The notes: a model not told the origin generated them from the sequence alone. DNA of 64,000 nucleotides from Saccharophagus sp. K07 (GCF_014336955.1 NZ_QRAI01000004.1:420965-484964), one strand, 5' to 3'; shown: positions 26,526 to 36,622, counted from the first letter of the stretch. A program made the numbers and translations.

Positions 26526-27314
26526 TTATGCCCAGGTGACATCAGCTGTTATTTTGAGGTGTCCCTCGGTATTGCAAACAGAGCCAATTTTGAAGTGGGG
26601 TTTTTTGCCGAGCATTTCTGTACCCAAATGAAAATCGGCGAAGTCGACGACTTTAAAGGGACCGCGTCTCAGCAATTGGCGATTGATCCATTTGCTGAGA
26701 CCCAGCCGACATTTCAACGGCCATTTCCAAATATTCAGAGATATCACCACACCCGTATCCTGCAGCTCCGGCACAACCAGCAGTTGCGAATCCAAGGCTT
26801 CCAGTTTTAATACGGCTTTTCGTCCCTCCATGGTGAGCCAGGGAGTGGTGGTTTCCTGCCAGCGCCATTTACCTAAAAACCGCACTCCGATTTTGAGTTG
26901 TGCTTTGACGTTCAGCGCTATGTTGTGCAGCTCCACCGGATTGCCGATTGCTAAATCCGGCGCGCGGGGGACTGTGATCGACAGAGACCGCACCAGTACC
27001 CGGTAGCGTTTTTCCGGAGTTTCATTTTTGTTTTCCGCGAAGGCTTTTTCCAGATGATCCGCGAGTGGCTGAACCAGAACATCTTCAACAATCGCCGCAA
27101 TGCCTTCATCGTGTTCTTCTTCGTTGAGTTCTGAAGAGAAGTCATCGCTGATGTCCAAATCCACCTCATCCAATTCCCCCTCCGGAAGTTCAAGGTGCAG
27201 GGGAAACTCCAAGGCATCCAGCAGCGTCTTGCCGAGTTTGGCGTCTATACGGATCTCCAAGTCGTGATTGCTCGGTTCTGTAGATTGGACGTTATCTAGT
27301 AGTTGGTCAGACAT
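26526..27314 (-). CDS. Hypothetical protein
   Basis: 262 residues, strongly acidic first third (GELDEVDLDISDDFSSELNEEEHDE), then a beta-rich domain with LVRSLSITVPRAPDL and VRFLGKWRWQETTTPWLTMEGRKAVLKLEAL. No signal peptide or membrane helix. Not recognised. Divergent from mrcB with about 280 bp between them. Confidence 0.7.
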   Translation of the reverse strand: MSDQLLDNVQSTEPSNHDLEIRIDAKLGKTLLDALEFPLHLELPEGELDEVDLDISDDFSSELNEEEHDEGIAAIVEDVLVQPLADHLEKAFAENKNETPEKRYRVLVRSLSITVPRAPDLAIGNPVELHNIALNVKAQLKIGVRFLGKWRWQETTTPWLTMEGRKAVLKLEALDSQLLVVPELQDTGVVISLNIWKWPLKCRLGLSKWINRQLLRRGPFKVVDFADFHLGTEMLGKKPHFKIGSVCNTEGHLKITADVTWA

Positions 27315-27593
27315 AACTGGCCTCTGGTTTCCTGTTCGTTACTGAGACCAACAGTAACGGAAAAGCTTCCCTCAGTTGTATTGAATGTAAACGGAGTTGG
27401 TGTTGCCGCAGCGCTATGGCTACAATCTGCGCCCCCTGCCGGCGGGGCGCCCACAAATATGCCTACTCCGGCGAAGTGGTTGTTTTTGTGTGGTCTGGGG
27501 ATCTGACGAAGCCAGTCGTTGTCACACAAAACTGATCTCGCTGCACAAGCTGTGGCATGTCGTTTCAATCTGTTTGCAGAGCACTTCATCTCT

Positions 27594-29912
27594 ATGGCAT
27601 CCCGCAAAAAGAAGGCGGTTAAGCGCAAATCCTTTCCCATATTCAAACTCTTCTTCTTGATGCTGCTGGCAGGCGCCGCGGCACTCGCCGTGTACTGCAT
27701 TCATCTGGATAAAGTGGTGCGCAGCCAATTTGAAGGCAAACGCTTTGCTTTGCCCGCGCGGGTCTACGCGCGGCCACTGGAACTGTTTGAGGGTAAACAT
27801 CTGGCGCTGGCCGATCTGCGGCGCGAGCTAGATATGCTGGGTTTCGCCAAGGTCAATCAGGTTCGTGCGGCAGGCGAATATTTTGTCGCGCCGGATCATG
27901 TGATTCTGCAGACCCGGCCGTTTGAATTCTGGGATGGTGCGCAGGGCAGTCATAAAATCCGGGTCACGTTCGATGGCGGCATAGTCGAATCTATCCGCGA
28001 CGAAAGCAACGGGCGTTTTTTCGATTTGTTTCGTCTCGAACCCATTGCCATAGGTGGTATTTACACCAGCAATCGGGAAGATCGCCAATTGGTGCGCTAC
28101 AACCAGGTGCCGCGCCACTTTATCGATATGCTGATCGCCATCGAAGACAAGCGCTTCTACTATCACCACGGCGTAGATCCCAAAGCTTTGATGCGCGCAG
28201 CTGTGTCAACCTTGACCGGTCGCGGCGTGCAGGGCGGCAGCACCATCACGCAGCAGCTGGTGAAAAACTTCTTTCTCACCCCGGAACGCACATTCAAGCG
28301 CAAGGCCAACGAAATGCTGATGGCTATTCTGCTGGAGCTGCGTTACGACAAGCACGATATCCTGGAAACCTATTTAAACGAGGTGTATTTCGGCCAGGAT
28401 GGAACTCGCGCGATTCATGGTATTGGCTTGGCAAGCCAGTTTTATTTCGGTCGCACGGTCGATCAGATGAAGCCGCACCATTCCGCGCTTCTGGTCGCCA
28501 TGCTTAAGGGGCCGACTTACTACAACCCGCGCCGCAATCCCAAACGCGCCCTGGAGCGGCGCAATCTGGTGTTGGCGGAAACGGGCACTCAGGGATATAT
28601 CACCCCGCAAGAGTTTGAACAGGCGCTTGCCCAGCCTTTGGATGTCACCCGCAGTGGCAGCATGGGGCTGTCCAATTACCCGGCATTTCTCGATCTGGTA
28701 TTCCGCCAGTTGCGGCGCGATTACCAGGAGGACGACCTGCGCAATGAAGGCCTGCGGATTTTCTCCACGCTTGATCCGCTGGTGCAGTCCGCCGCGGAGC
28801 GCACCCTTGCGCAACAACTCACGCAATTGGAGCAGCGCAATAAGTTGGCAGAAGGCTGGCTGGAAGGTGCGGCGGTAATCAGCGTGCCGCAAACCGGCGA
28901 AGTCTTGGCGGTGATTGGCGGAAGGGCCTCCGGCTTTGAAGGGTTTAACCGCGCTCTGGATGCCAAGCGACCCATAGGTTCGCTGTTTAAACCGGCGATT
29001 TTCCTGACTGCACTGGAGCGACCGGAATACAGTCTGGCAACTCTGTTGGATGACAGCCCGCTGCAATGGCAGGAGCCGGGCATGAAAACTGTCTGGGAGC
29101 CGCAGAACTACGACAAGCTGTTCCACGGCCAAGTACCTCTGTGGCAGTCGCTGGCCAATTCCTACAACGTCAGCACGGCGCGCCTCGGTCTGGAACTCGG
29201 CGTCAAGCCGGTGCTGCAGACAGCTCAGCGGCTCGGTATTGAAGATCCGTTGCCGCCCTATGCCGCCACCTTCCTCGGGGCTGCGGAATTGCCGCCTATC
29301 CAAGTAGCACAGATGTATCAAACAATCGCGGCCGGTGGATTCCGCGTTCCGCTGCGCGCGATTCGCGAGGTGCTGACCACCGAAGGGCGGCCGCTAAAGC
29401 GCTACTCCATCGAAGTGCAGCAAGTGGCCTCGCCACAATCCGTTCATTTGCTGACCCGTGCCCTGCAATTGGCGGTGGAAGAGGGTACTGCCAAGTCCAT
29501 GAAGTCCATCTTGCCGGAATCGCTGCATCTCGCCGGTAAGACGGGCACCACCGATGGATTGCGCGACAGCTGGTTTGCCGGCTTCAGTGGTGATTATGTT
29601 GCCGTCGTGTGGGTGGGCAACGACAAGAACCAGCCAACCGGATTGACCGGTGCGACTGGTGCCCTGCCTATCTGGGCGCGCACTATGGCGCAGCTCAATC
29701 CTGCTCCGGTTCGCCAGGCGGAGCCTGATGGAATTACCTATGTGGCGTCCCACCGCGTTGCGGGTGGGCGGGTCAGAGGCTCATGTCACAACGCGGTTGT
29801 GCTGCCATTTGTGGAGGGTACAGTGCCGCAAATGGAAGTCGGCTGTGACGGCAGTACGTCCTATTCAGTCGGCGACAAAGCGAAAAAGTGGTGGCAACGA
29901 ATTCTGCGTTAA
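27594..29912 (+). CDS. mrcB: Penicillin-binding protein 1B (bifunctional transglycosylase/transpeptidase)
   Basis: 772 residues from ATG 27594. A basic cytoplasmic tail and one membrane anchor (LFFLMLLAGAAALAVYCI) lead to a UB2H region, the GT51 domain with EDKRFYYHHGVD (about 184) and GRGVQGGSTITQQLVKN (about 210), and the transpeptidase domain with SLFKP (about 463), SYN (about 522) and KTGTTDG (about 649). It polymerises and crosslinks peptidoglycan. The UB2H region points to PBP1B and an LpoB-type activator. A TTG 25 codons upstream is the alternative start. Confidence 0.95.
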   Translation: MASRKKKAVKRKSFPIFKLFFLMLLAGAAALAVYCIHLDKVVRSQFEGKRFALPARVYARPLELFEGKHLALADLRRELDMLGFAKVNQVRAAGEYFVAPDHVILQTRPFEFWDGAQGSHKIRVTFDGGIVESIRDESNGRFFDLFRLEPIAIGGIYTSNREDRQLVRYNQVPRHFIDMLIAIEDKRFYYHHGVDPKALMRAAVSTLTGRGVQGGSTITQQLVKNFFLTPERTFKRKANEMLMAILLELRYDKHDILETYLNEVYFGQDGTRAIHGIGLASQFYFGRTVDQMKPHHSALLVAMLKGPTYYNPRRNPKRALERRNLVLAETGTQGYITPQEFEQALAQPLDVTRSGSMGLSNYPAFLDLVFRQLRRDYQEDDLRNEGLRIFSTLDPLVQSAAERTLAQQLTQLEQRNKLAEGWLEGAAVISVPQTGEVLAVIGGRASGFEGFNRALDAKRPIGSLFKPAIFLTALERPEYSLATLLDDSPLQWQEPGMKTVWEPQNYDKLFHGQVPLWQSLANSYNVSTARLGLELGVKPVLQTAQRLGIEDPLPPYAATFLGAAELPPIQVAQMYQTIAAGGFRVPLRAIREVLTTEGRPLKRYSIEVQQVASPQSVHLLTRALQLAVEEGTAKSMKSILPESLHLAGKTGTTDGLRDSWFAGFSGDYVAVVWVGNDKNQPTGLTGATGALPIWARTMAQLNPAPVRQAEPDGITYVASHRVAGGRVRGSCHNAVVLPFVEGTVPQMEVGCDGSTSYSVGDKAKKWWQRILR

Positions 29913-29968
29913 GGAAAGGGCGGTGGTAATATGCCGCCCCATTCCGTCCCACTGGAGTCCAGATTTCC

Positions 29969-30379
29969 ATGAAATCCCTGCAATGCATTATTTTGTGCGC
30001 CACACTGAGCGCGACTTCAGGTTGTGCAAGCTTGTCCCCTAATTATGGCGGGGAAAACACTCGTGATGCCCAGGTAGAAGAGACGTCCTACGGGTCGATT
30101 TCGGCCAGTCAGGTCTCCTCCAACACTGCGGTGCAAAGACTCTATGATCAGGCCATGAACTACGCCTTCGCCGGGGATTTCGATCAGGCGGAAGCAGCGT
30201 TGGAGCGCGGCTTGCGCATCGAACCCAGCAATCCCTACTTGTGGTTTGAGCTGGCCCGTATCGCCGCAACCTATGGCAATGTCAACAAAGCGCGTGAGCT
30301 GGCCTCCCGTGCGCAGTCCTATGCCAGTGGCGAGCGCCAGTTACAACGCCAGATTCAGCGTTTTCTCGAGCTGCTTTAA
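29969..30379 (+). CDS. TPR lipoprotein
   Basis: 136 residues. Signal peptide with lipobox SATSGC, then two or three TPR helices (YDQAMNYAFAGDFDQAEAALERGLRIEPSNPYLWFELARIAATYGN). It sits 57 bp after mrcB and is likely cotranscribed; a role near the peptidoglycan synthase is possible but inferred. Confidence 0.85.
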   Translation: MKSLQCIILCATLSATSGCASLSPNYGGENTRDAQVEETSYGSISASQVSSNTAVQRLYDQAMNYAFAGDFDQAEAALERGLRIEPSNPYLWFELARIAATYGNVNKARELASRAQSYASGERQLQRQIQRFLELL

Positions 30380-30535
30380 GCTCGGGCTGCGTTTCGTTTC
30401 AGCTTATTTATGCTTCGATTGGCTTCGTTTATTTGTTAATTGGCGCCCACTGCATCGTGTGGTTTTTTAGGTCGGGCGTCTTTATACTCGCGCGAATTTT
30501 CACCAGAACGCTGATTTCATCAAAAGGAGAGAGAA

Positions 30536-30949
30536 ATGAAAAAGTTGGTGTCGTTGTTGACTTTGGTTGTTGGCTTGGGGTTGTCGACCTTGGCATTTGC
30601 CGCTGCAGAATTGGTTGATCCAGCGCCTGTCGCGGTTCCTGCCGGTATCTCAGAAAAGTCTGTTGTCAAGCACATTAAAAAAGCGTTCGTGGGACGCAAT
30701 TGGATGATCGAGGAAGAGGAAAAAGGAAAAATCACCGCTTCCGTTCGCGTGCGTTCCCATACTGCCCGTATCGCTGCGGTTTATAACAATAAACAAGTGC
30801 AATTTACTTATGTGTCCAGCGACAACCTGGCCTATAAAGAGAAAAACGGTAAGCGTTACATCCACAAAAATTATTTGAATTGGGTTGAGAACGTGCGATC
30901 TGATTTGAGCAAAGGTCTGCAACTCGAAGCCCTGGAGAAAGCTAACTAA
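30536..30949 (+). CDS. Small periplasmic protein of unknown function
   Basis: 137 residues with a clear signal peptide (MKKLVSLLTLVVGLGLSTLAFAA) and strong AAGGAGAG ribosome binding site. The mature part (VVKHIKKAFVGRNWMIEEEEKGKITASVRVRSHTARIAAVYNN) looks like a small alpha/beta domain. No function recognised. Confidence 0.75.
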   Translation: MKKLVSLLTLVVGLGLSTLAFAAAELVDPAPVAVPAGISEKSVVKHIKKAFVGRNWMIEEEEKGKITASVRVRSHTARIAAVYNNKQVQFTYVSSDNLAYKEKNGKRYIHKNYLNWVENVRSDLSKGLQLEALEKAN

Positions 30950-31119
30950 GAAGTCATCGCTAATCTGCCAAGCGCAGATATTTTTGAGCGGGCTTTAGCT
31001 TTATTTCATTGTAAGCAAGGCGTTTATTTAGCGCAGAGTGCCGGTTGCAGGCGGGCCGACACTGTTTTCAGGTGTTACCTGCCCTCGATACAGCCTCCAT
31101 ATACAGCGGGAATGAAGTT

Positions 31120-32316
31120 TTGTCCTCAACAGTCTGCGTAGTCGATTACGACTTGGTATGTGCTGCAGGAGTCGGTTTGCGATCTCTGCGCGATTCATTG
31201 GCGGCGCAACGATCGGGCTTGGTGCCCAATCGCTTCCCCGGATGCTCTCTGCCCACCTATGTGGGCGAGGTGAGCGCTGCGAGTAACTATCAGTGGCCGG
31301 AGTCCGAGGTTTATTGGACCAGCCGCAATAATGCGTTGGTTGAATTGGCGTTGCAGCAGGGCAGTCTGCTCGATTCCTTGCAGCGCATCCGCCAATTGGT
31401 TCCGCCGGAGCGAATCGGGTTGGTCATTGGATCGAGCACCTCGAGTATTGATCAGGCCGAAGATGCCTATCGCACCGTGCGCGAGCAGGAAGGGCGCCCG
31501 CACGACAATCTGCGCGATCGCGTATTAAATCCCCACGCTCCCACGATATATGTCGCCCATCGCACCGGCATTACCGGTCCTGCCGTCACTTTGAGCACGG
31601 CCTGTTCGTCATCGGCCAAGGTGTTCGCTACGGCGGCGCGTTGGTTGGAGGCAGGTGTGGTGGACGCTGTGCTGGTAGGAGGCTCGGATTCTCTGTGCCT
31701 TACAGTTCTGTACGGCTTCCATTCCCTTCAGCTTGTTTCCACCGATATTTGTCGACCTTTTGACCGCTCCCGCGATGGCATCAATATTGGCGAAGCCGCC
31801 GGTTTTGCCCTGTTGGTCCGCTCGGACCTGCCTGTGGAGCACACAGGAATTGTATTGAGCGGCTACGGCGAAAGCTCCGACGCCCACCATATGTCCCATC
31901 CTCATCCGGAAGGCGCTGGTGCGCGTCGCGCTATTGAACAGGCGCTGGCGAGAGCGAAGCTGGCAGCGTCGCAGATCGATTATGTGAATCTTCATGGCAC
32001 TGCCAGTAGGGTCAACGACCTGACAGAAGGCAATCTCATGGCGCAGCTGTTTCCAGAGTCTACCTTCATGAGTTCCACCAAAGGCTGGACCGGTCATACC
32101 CTGGGGGCTGCAGGTATTATCGAGGCGTTGATTGCCATAGATACCTTCAAGACTGGCTTGCTGCCGGGCACTTTGAATCTGCGCGATGCCGACCCGGAAA
32201 TCGCTCTGCGTTTATCTGCAGATAACGCGCAAGGGGAGCCGACTCACGTGATGAGCAACTCCTTCGGTTTCGGCGGCAATAACGCGAGCCTGATCTTCAG
32301 TCGCGGGCGCGGCTAA
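31120..32316 (+). CDS. Aryl polyene beta-ketoacyl-ACP synthase (KS1)
   Basis: 398 residues of FabF/thiolase fold. Catalytic triad is complete: Cys in LSTACSSSAK (about 161), His in NLHGTAS (about 292) and His in GWTGHTLGAAG (about 324). It condenses malonyl-ACP with the growing aryl polyene and probably works as a heterodimer with the chain-length factor encoded 45 bp downstream. The start is uncertain: TTG 31120 (LSSTVCVVDYDLVCAAG) begins at the usual position of the fold; the frame is open to 31045. First gene of the plus-strand block. Confidence 0.88.
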   Translation: MSSTVCVVDYDLVCAAGVGLRSLRDSLAAQRSGLVPNRFPGCSLPTYVGEVSAASNYQWPESEVYWTSRNNALVELALQQGSLLDSLQRIRQLVPPERIGLVIGSSTSSIDQAEDAYRTVREQEGRPHDNLRDRVLNPHAPTIYVAHRTGITGPAVTLSTACSSSAKVFATAARWLEAGVVDAVLVGGSDSLCLTVLYGFHSLQLVSTDICRPFDRSRDGINIGEAAGFALLVRSDLPVEHTGIVLSGYGESSDAHHMSHPHPEGAGARRAIEQALARAKLAASQIDYVNLHGTASRVNDLTEGNLMAQLFPESTFMSSTKGWTGHTLGAAGIIEALIAIDTFKTGLLPGTLNLRDADPEIALRLSADNAQGEPTHVMSNSFGFGGNNASLIFSRGRG

Positions 32317-32361
32317 ATCCAATAAGTGAGCCGGCGGCTCCAAATAGGGTCCTGAATTGAC

Positions 32362-33177
32362 ATGCCCACTCAGAAATCTTCAGTTTGTTATGTGTATGGT
32401 GTCGGCGCCTGGGGATTGGGTTTTGCCGACTGGCCGCAACTGCGCGCTCTGCTGAGCGGCGCTGCGCCCTGGCCGCAAGAGCCGGTAATGACGCCGCCCA
32501 AGAGCGAAGTGATTCCAGGCAATGAAAGACGCCGCGCGCCCACCATCGTCAAAGCAGCGGTGGAAGTCGCTGGCCAGGCCTGCCAGCAGGCAGGCATGAA
32601 TCCCTCCGAGTTGGCCTGCGTGTTCGGCTCCGGCTTGGGAGACACCGACATTACGGATTATTTGTGCGCGCAGCTTGCCCTGCCGGAAAAGCAGTTGTCC
32701 CCCACCAAATTCCATAATTCCGTGCACAACGCGCCCGCCGGATACTGGACCATTTCCACTCACTGTATGCAGGCGGCCAATTCCATAGCTGCGTATCAGC
32801 ACACCGTGGGCATCACTTTGATGGAGGCGGTATTACAAGCGCATCAGGAACAAACACCGGTTTTGCTCTGCGCTTTTGATTTAACTGCGCGCGGTATTTA
32901 CGAAGGTATTTATGAAACCAAGTCGGATTTTGCTGCGGCATTGGTTATTACGCCAAATGAGCGCGATCAGCCACCCTTGGCTAAACTACAAATTTCCACT
33001 GGCGCTGATGTTGTAGCGCTGCCCGCGTGGGACGCGACGTTTGCCAAATTACAGCGTTCCAACCCCGCTGCGCAGATATTGCCATTGCTGCATGCGCTGG
33101 CAAACAAAGAGAAAAATCCGGTGCTGAGCCTGTCGTTATCCGAGGCCTGCCATTTAAAAGTTGCTGTAGAACAATGA
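32362..33177 (+). CDS. Beta-ketoacyl synthase chain-length factor
   Basis: 271 residues matching the KS-like chain-length-factor family of aryl polyene clusters: GVGAWGLGFADW, VFGSGLGDTDITDYLCAQL, PTKFHNSVHNAPAGYWTI. It has only the first half of the ketosynthase fold and lacks the catalytic Cys-His-His set. In characterised clusters this protein pairs with a ketosynthase to set polyene length. Confidence 0.9.
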   Translation: MPTQKSSVCYVYGVGAWGLGFADWPQLRALLSGAAPWPQEPVMTPPKSEVIPGNERRRAPTIVKAAVEVAGQACQQAGMNPSELACVFGSGLGDTDITDYLCAQLALPEKQLSPTKFHNSVHNAPAGYWTISTHCMQAANSIAAYQHTVGITLMEAVLQAHQEQTPVLLCAFDLTARGIYEGIYETKSDFAAALVITPNERDQPPLAKLQISTGADVVALPAWDATFAKLQRSNPAAQILPLLHALANKEKNPVLSLSLSEACHLKVAVEQ

Positions 33178-33187
33178 CGAGAATTTT

Positions 33188-34747
33188 GTGAACAAGAAGC
33201 GCGATCTGGTTATTTTGGGCGGTGGCTTGGCTGGTATGGGGCTGGCACTGCAAGTCAAAAAACAACAGCCCGACTTTAATATCGCCGTTATCGAAAAAAA
33301 TGCATTTCCGCGCCCTCCGGCCATTGCCAAAGTGGGTGAATCCACGGTGGAAATTGCCTCCTATTATTTGGGTGACCAATTAGGTTTGCGCGATCATCTC
33401 GATAGCAAACATCTGCGCAAATTTGGTTTGCGCATTTTTCTCGGGTCACAGGCGCAAGATTTTTCCCAATTGGATGAGTTGGGACCCAGCGTCCATTTTG
33501 GTATACCGACTTATCAACTCGATCGCGGTGTATTGGAAAATCATCTTTCCGAACAGTTGCGCGCGCAGGAAATCGAATTGATTGATCGCGCCGCAATTAC
33601 GGATATAGATCTCTCCGACACAAAATCCATCGACTTCACTACGCCTGCCGGCGCGCAACGTTTGCAATCCCGCTGGCTGGTCGACGCTGCAGGCCGCGCT
33701 GCCATTGTTAAGAAAAAATTGTCGCTGCAAATGCCAAATGAGCACAAAGCCAATGCGGTTTGGTTTCGCGTTGACCGTCGCATCATAGTCGACGATTGGA
33801 CGGCGGACTCTGCCTGGCACGCGCGCCCTTATATCGCCAACGAGCGCTGGAAAAGTACCAACCATTTGAGTGGTCCCGGTTATTGGGTGTGGATTATTCC
33901 GTTGGAATCCGGTGTGACCAGCATCGGCATAGTAATGGATGACATCGCCTTTAATGCTGCGGATATCAACAGCCCGCAATCAGCCATGCGCTGGCTCGCA
34001 CACAATCAACCTTTGTGTGCCGATGCGATTGGCGATGCAAAATTTCTGGATTTTGTGGTGCTGCCGAATTATTCCTACGACTGCAAAAAATTGCTGTCGG
34101 ATGAGCGCTGGGCGCTGAGCGGCGAGGCCGGCTTTTTTGCCGATCCATTTTATTCCCCCGGCAGCGACTTTATCGCCATCGCCAACGGATTTATTACTTC
34201 ACTGATTGCCGATGATCGCGCGGGCAAAAATATCCAAGTTAACGCCGCAGTATACGAAAAATTATTTCGCTCGATTTATCAGAGCACTTTGAATTTGTAT
34301 ATCGGCCAATACGGCGGTTTTGGCGATCGTCTGATGATGGGGCTGAAAATTTTGTGGGATATCGCCTACTACTGGGGCGTATTGTCCTTGTTGTATTTCC
34401 GCAATGCGCTGAGCGACTACCAGAAAATGCGTCCGCTGATTAATGATTTGTTTTCTGTGCAGGATATCAATAAAAAAATTCAAGATGCGTTTCGCAGAAG
34501 AGCGGCTCAGCGCTTGGTATTGCCGGCGCGCGGCGTGTTTGCCGATCAAAACCAGTTGCCGTGTTTTAATCATTTGATGGACACATTGAGAAAACCGGTC
34601 GACGCCGATGTGCAAACCGACCTGACGGAAAATATCGCCATATTGCGAATTGTCGCGGATGTCGTAGTAGATACGTTGGAAGGCCGCCCATTGTCGCCTG
34701 AAGGGCGGCAATGGGTTGGTGATTATTGTGATCGCTTGGCCAGCTGA
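33188..34747 (+). CDS. Flavin-dependent halogenase-like oxidoreductase
   Basis: 519 residues, start GTG 33188, 10 bp after the chain-length factor. FAD-binding LILGGGLAGMGLAL (about residue 8) and VGESTVEIA (about 48) are followed by WVWIIP (about 236), an exact match to the WxWxIP motif of tryptophan-halogenase-type enzymes. A Lys (HLRKFGLRIF, about 79) is near the position of the catalytic halogenase Lys. Xanthomonadins are brominated aryl polyenes and their cluster carries a halogenase-like gene, so ring or chain halogenation is plausible; plain oxidation is the alternative. Its 3' end overlaps the opposite-strand ligase gene by 25 bp. Confidence 0.85.
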   Translation: MNKKRDLVILGGGLAGMGLALQVKKQQPDFNIAVIEKNAFPRPPAIAKVGESTVEIASYYLGDQLGLRDHLDSKHLRKFGLRIFLGSQAQDFSQLDELGPSVHFGIPTYQLDRGVLENHLSEQLRAQEIELIDRAAITDIDLSDTKSIDFTTPAGAQRLQSRWLVDAAGRAAIVKKKLSLQMPNEHKANAVWFRVDRRIIVDDWTADSAWHARPYIANERWKSTNHLSGPGYWVWIIPLESGVTSIGIVMDDIAFNAADINSPQSAMRWLAHNQPLCADAIGDAKFLDFVVLPNYSYDCKKLLSDERWALSGEAGFFADPFYSPGSDFIAIANGFITSLIADDRAGKNIQVNAAVYEKLFRSIYQSTLNLYIGQYGGFGDRLMMGLKILWDIAYYWGVLSLLYFRNALSDYQKMRPLINDLFSVQDINKKIQDAFRRRAAQRLVLPARGVFADQNQLPCFNHLMDTLRKPVDADVQTDLTENIAILRIVADVVVDTLEGRPLSPEGRQWVGDYCDRLAS

Positions 34748-36216
34748 GTCATTCTCTGCTGGTAAAGCGCCAATAATTTTTGCCGATGCAACTTGCCGCT
34801 CGCCTCGCGCGGCAAGGCGTCCACAAACAATAACGGCCGAGGCAAAAAAACCGGGTCCAAGCGCTGGAAAAAAAATTGTGGCAGCGCTGCGCGGTGTTCT
34901 TCCGGACACACCACCAAAGCGGCAGGGCGCGCGACCGGATTGTCATCCGTGGTTTCCGGCATAAACGCAGCCGCGTCTATCACACCGGGAATCGCCAAAA
35001 GCACTTGGGTAATTTCCATCAGCGAGCCGCGTTTGCCCGCGACATTCACCATATCTTCGTTGCGTCCGAGCAAACGAAAATAATCGCCGAGAATTTCCAC
35101 CCGATCCTGCAATGCCTGTTCCGTTGGCAGGTGATCGCCAGCAATATGGGGCGGGGAATTGGTATCCAGAGATGTGAAATACAAACCGGGAATTAATCGC
35201 CAATCCGATATTTGTGTCGGTCGACGAAAAGCGGTGGAGCCGATTTCACTGCAACCGTAAATTTCCAATAAATCGCCGCCAAAACTATTTTCACACGTTT
35301 GCGCTAATTCGCGGGACAAAGGCGCTGTAGCACAGAGCACTCGCTGGCAATTTGGCAGTGATAAACCACTGCCGGTAAGTGCGCGCAGATGCACTGGTGT
35401 GCTTACCAGCATGCGCGGCTCCGGTAGTGAATCGATTGAACGCGCAACTTCCTGGGGGAACAGCGGGCGATTATCGGCAACGCACACCGGCCAAAACAGC
35501 GGAATCAATACGCCAGTTTCCAGGCCCCACATGTGTTGTGGCGGTACGGTTGCGAGCTGATAAGTGAGTTTTTCCGGCTCGGGCAGCATGCAAGCGCCGT
35601 TCATCAAAGTGCTGACCACCAGTGTGCGCCAAGGTTTGATGATGGGTTTAGGAGTGCCAGTGGAGCCGGAAGTGAATGCAACCGCAGCAATAAAATCCGC
35701 TTCAATTTCCGGTATTTCGACGGTTGCAGTGGATTTATCGTCATTTGAGCTGGAAATGGTCAGCCACGAGCTGAAATCGACGTTAGCAATTTCTGGCGCG
35801 GGCACATTTTGGCTGTGATGCAGAATATACGAGGAGTCGTATTCCGCAGCCAATCGGCGCAATGTTTCCGGCGAGCGGTTTTGCGGCAATAGAGTTGTCT
35901 GGCGGCGCAAAATGGCCGCACACAGCGTCAGTGTGAATAAATAAGGATTTTCACACAGATTCAGAACGTATTTTTTTTCCGGCAACCGCTGCGCCAGCAG
36001 CTGGCATTGCTGCAGAAAATCGCGTGTTGCTATATCACTGCAATTGCCGGCAAAAATCTCCAGCAGAGAGGTAATGCGGGCCACAGGGCCTGCAAGATCG
36101 CGCCAGACCAAAGGTAATTTGGCTGCGGTGCGAGCGAACGCCAAACGTGCATCATGTGATGACGATTGCCTATCCGGTGATGATGCCCCATCATTTGATG
36201 ACGATAAATAGTTCAT
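34723..36216 (-). CDS. AMP-dependent aryl/acyl ligase
   Basis: 497 residues of the ANL superfamily. The ATP-binding loop is FTSGSTGTPKPIIKPW (about residue 170), with YGCSEIGSTAFR (about 315) and the C-terminal hinge RNEDMVNVAGKRG (about 385). The terminal PREASGKLHRQKL holds the Lys for adenylation. It would activate the hydroxybenzoate starter and load it on the ACP encoded just upstream. Reads against KS1/CLF/halogenase but in an operon with the ACP gene (18-bp gap). Confidence 0.9.
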   Translation of the reverse strand: MNYLSSSNDGASSPDRQSSSHDARLAFARTAAKLPLVWRDLAGPVARITSLLEIFAGNCSDIATRDFLQQCQLLAQRLPEKKYVLNLCENPYLFTLTLCAAILRRQTTLLPQNRSPETLRRLAAEYDSSYILHHSQNVPAPEIANVDFSSWLTISSSNDDKSTATVEIPEIEADFIAAVAFTSGSTGTPKPIIKPWRTLVVSTLMNGACMLPEPEKLTYQLATVPPQHMWGLETGVLIPLFWPVCVADNRPLFPQEVARSIDSLPEPRMLVSTPVHLRALTGSGLSLPNCQRVLCATAPLSRELAQTCENSFGGDLLEIYGCSEIGSTAFRRPTQISDWRLIPGLYFTSLDTNSPPHIAGDHLPTEQALQDRVEILGDYFRLLGRNEDMVNVAGKRGSLMEITQVLLAIPGVIDAAAFMPETTDDNPVARPAALVVCPEEHRAALPQFFFQRLDPVFLPRPLLFVDALPREASGKLHRQKLLALYQQRMTQLAKRSQ

Positions 36217-36234
36217 ATCCGTCGAAAAACAGTT

Positions 36235-36498
36235 TTACTGCTTTTTGTGAGCTTCAACGAATTCCGTCAAAGAGGCCAAGGTGGAAAATGCTTTGCGGGT
36301 TTGTTCGTCATCCGCCTGCATTTGCACACCGAATTTTTGTGAGATGGCGAGTGCAATTTCCAGTGCGTCAATGGAATCCAGGCCGAGTCCTTCGCCGAAC
36401 AGTGGAGCATTGGGATCGATTTCGCTGGCGTTTACGCCTTCCAGATTGAGAGCGTCCACTAATAATTGGGCTATGATTTGTTGAGCAGCAGTTTGCAT
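36235..36498 (-). CDS. Acyl carrier protein 1
   Basis: 87 residues from ATG 36498; the longer frame upstream is not supported. The phosphopantetheine site is GLDSIDALEIAL (Ser about 42). Helical ACP fold with ISQKFGVQMQADDEQTRKAFSTLASLTEFV. It begins the leftward two-gene operon with the ligase, divergent from the chorismatase gene. Confidence 0.92.
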   Translation of the reverse strand: MQTAAQQIIAQLLVDALNLEGVNASEIDPNAPLFGEGLGLDSIDALEIALAISQKFGVQMQADDEQTRKAFSTLASLTEFVEAHKKQ

Positions 36499-36610
36499 GG
36501 GCCGTATCCAACTAACGATAAATTTAACTTCAAGTGAATTTTGTCTGTTTTTGCGACTAAGCGGCACGCATCCACGGCGGCCAGATAAACGCCTTAACAC
36601 AGGGACGGCG

Positions 36611-36622
36611 ATTGTATACAAT
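36611..36622. promoter_or_regulatory. Palindrome ATTGTATACAAT in the divergent intergenic region
   Basis: A perfect 12-bp inverted repeat midway in the 195-bp region between the ACP (-) and chorismatase (+) genes. Such TTGTATACAA boxes are known operators for GntR/FadR-subfamily regulators. It also contains TATACA, which could be part of a -10. Candidate control point for both arms of the cluster. Confidence 0.4.

Noticed and set aside
28374..29321. 315-codon minus-strand ORF inside mrcB
   Set aside because: Antisense shadow; the plus-strand frame carries GT51 and transpeptidase motifs.
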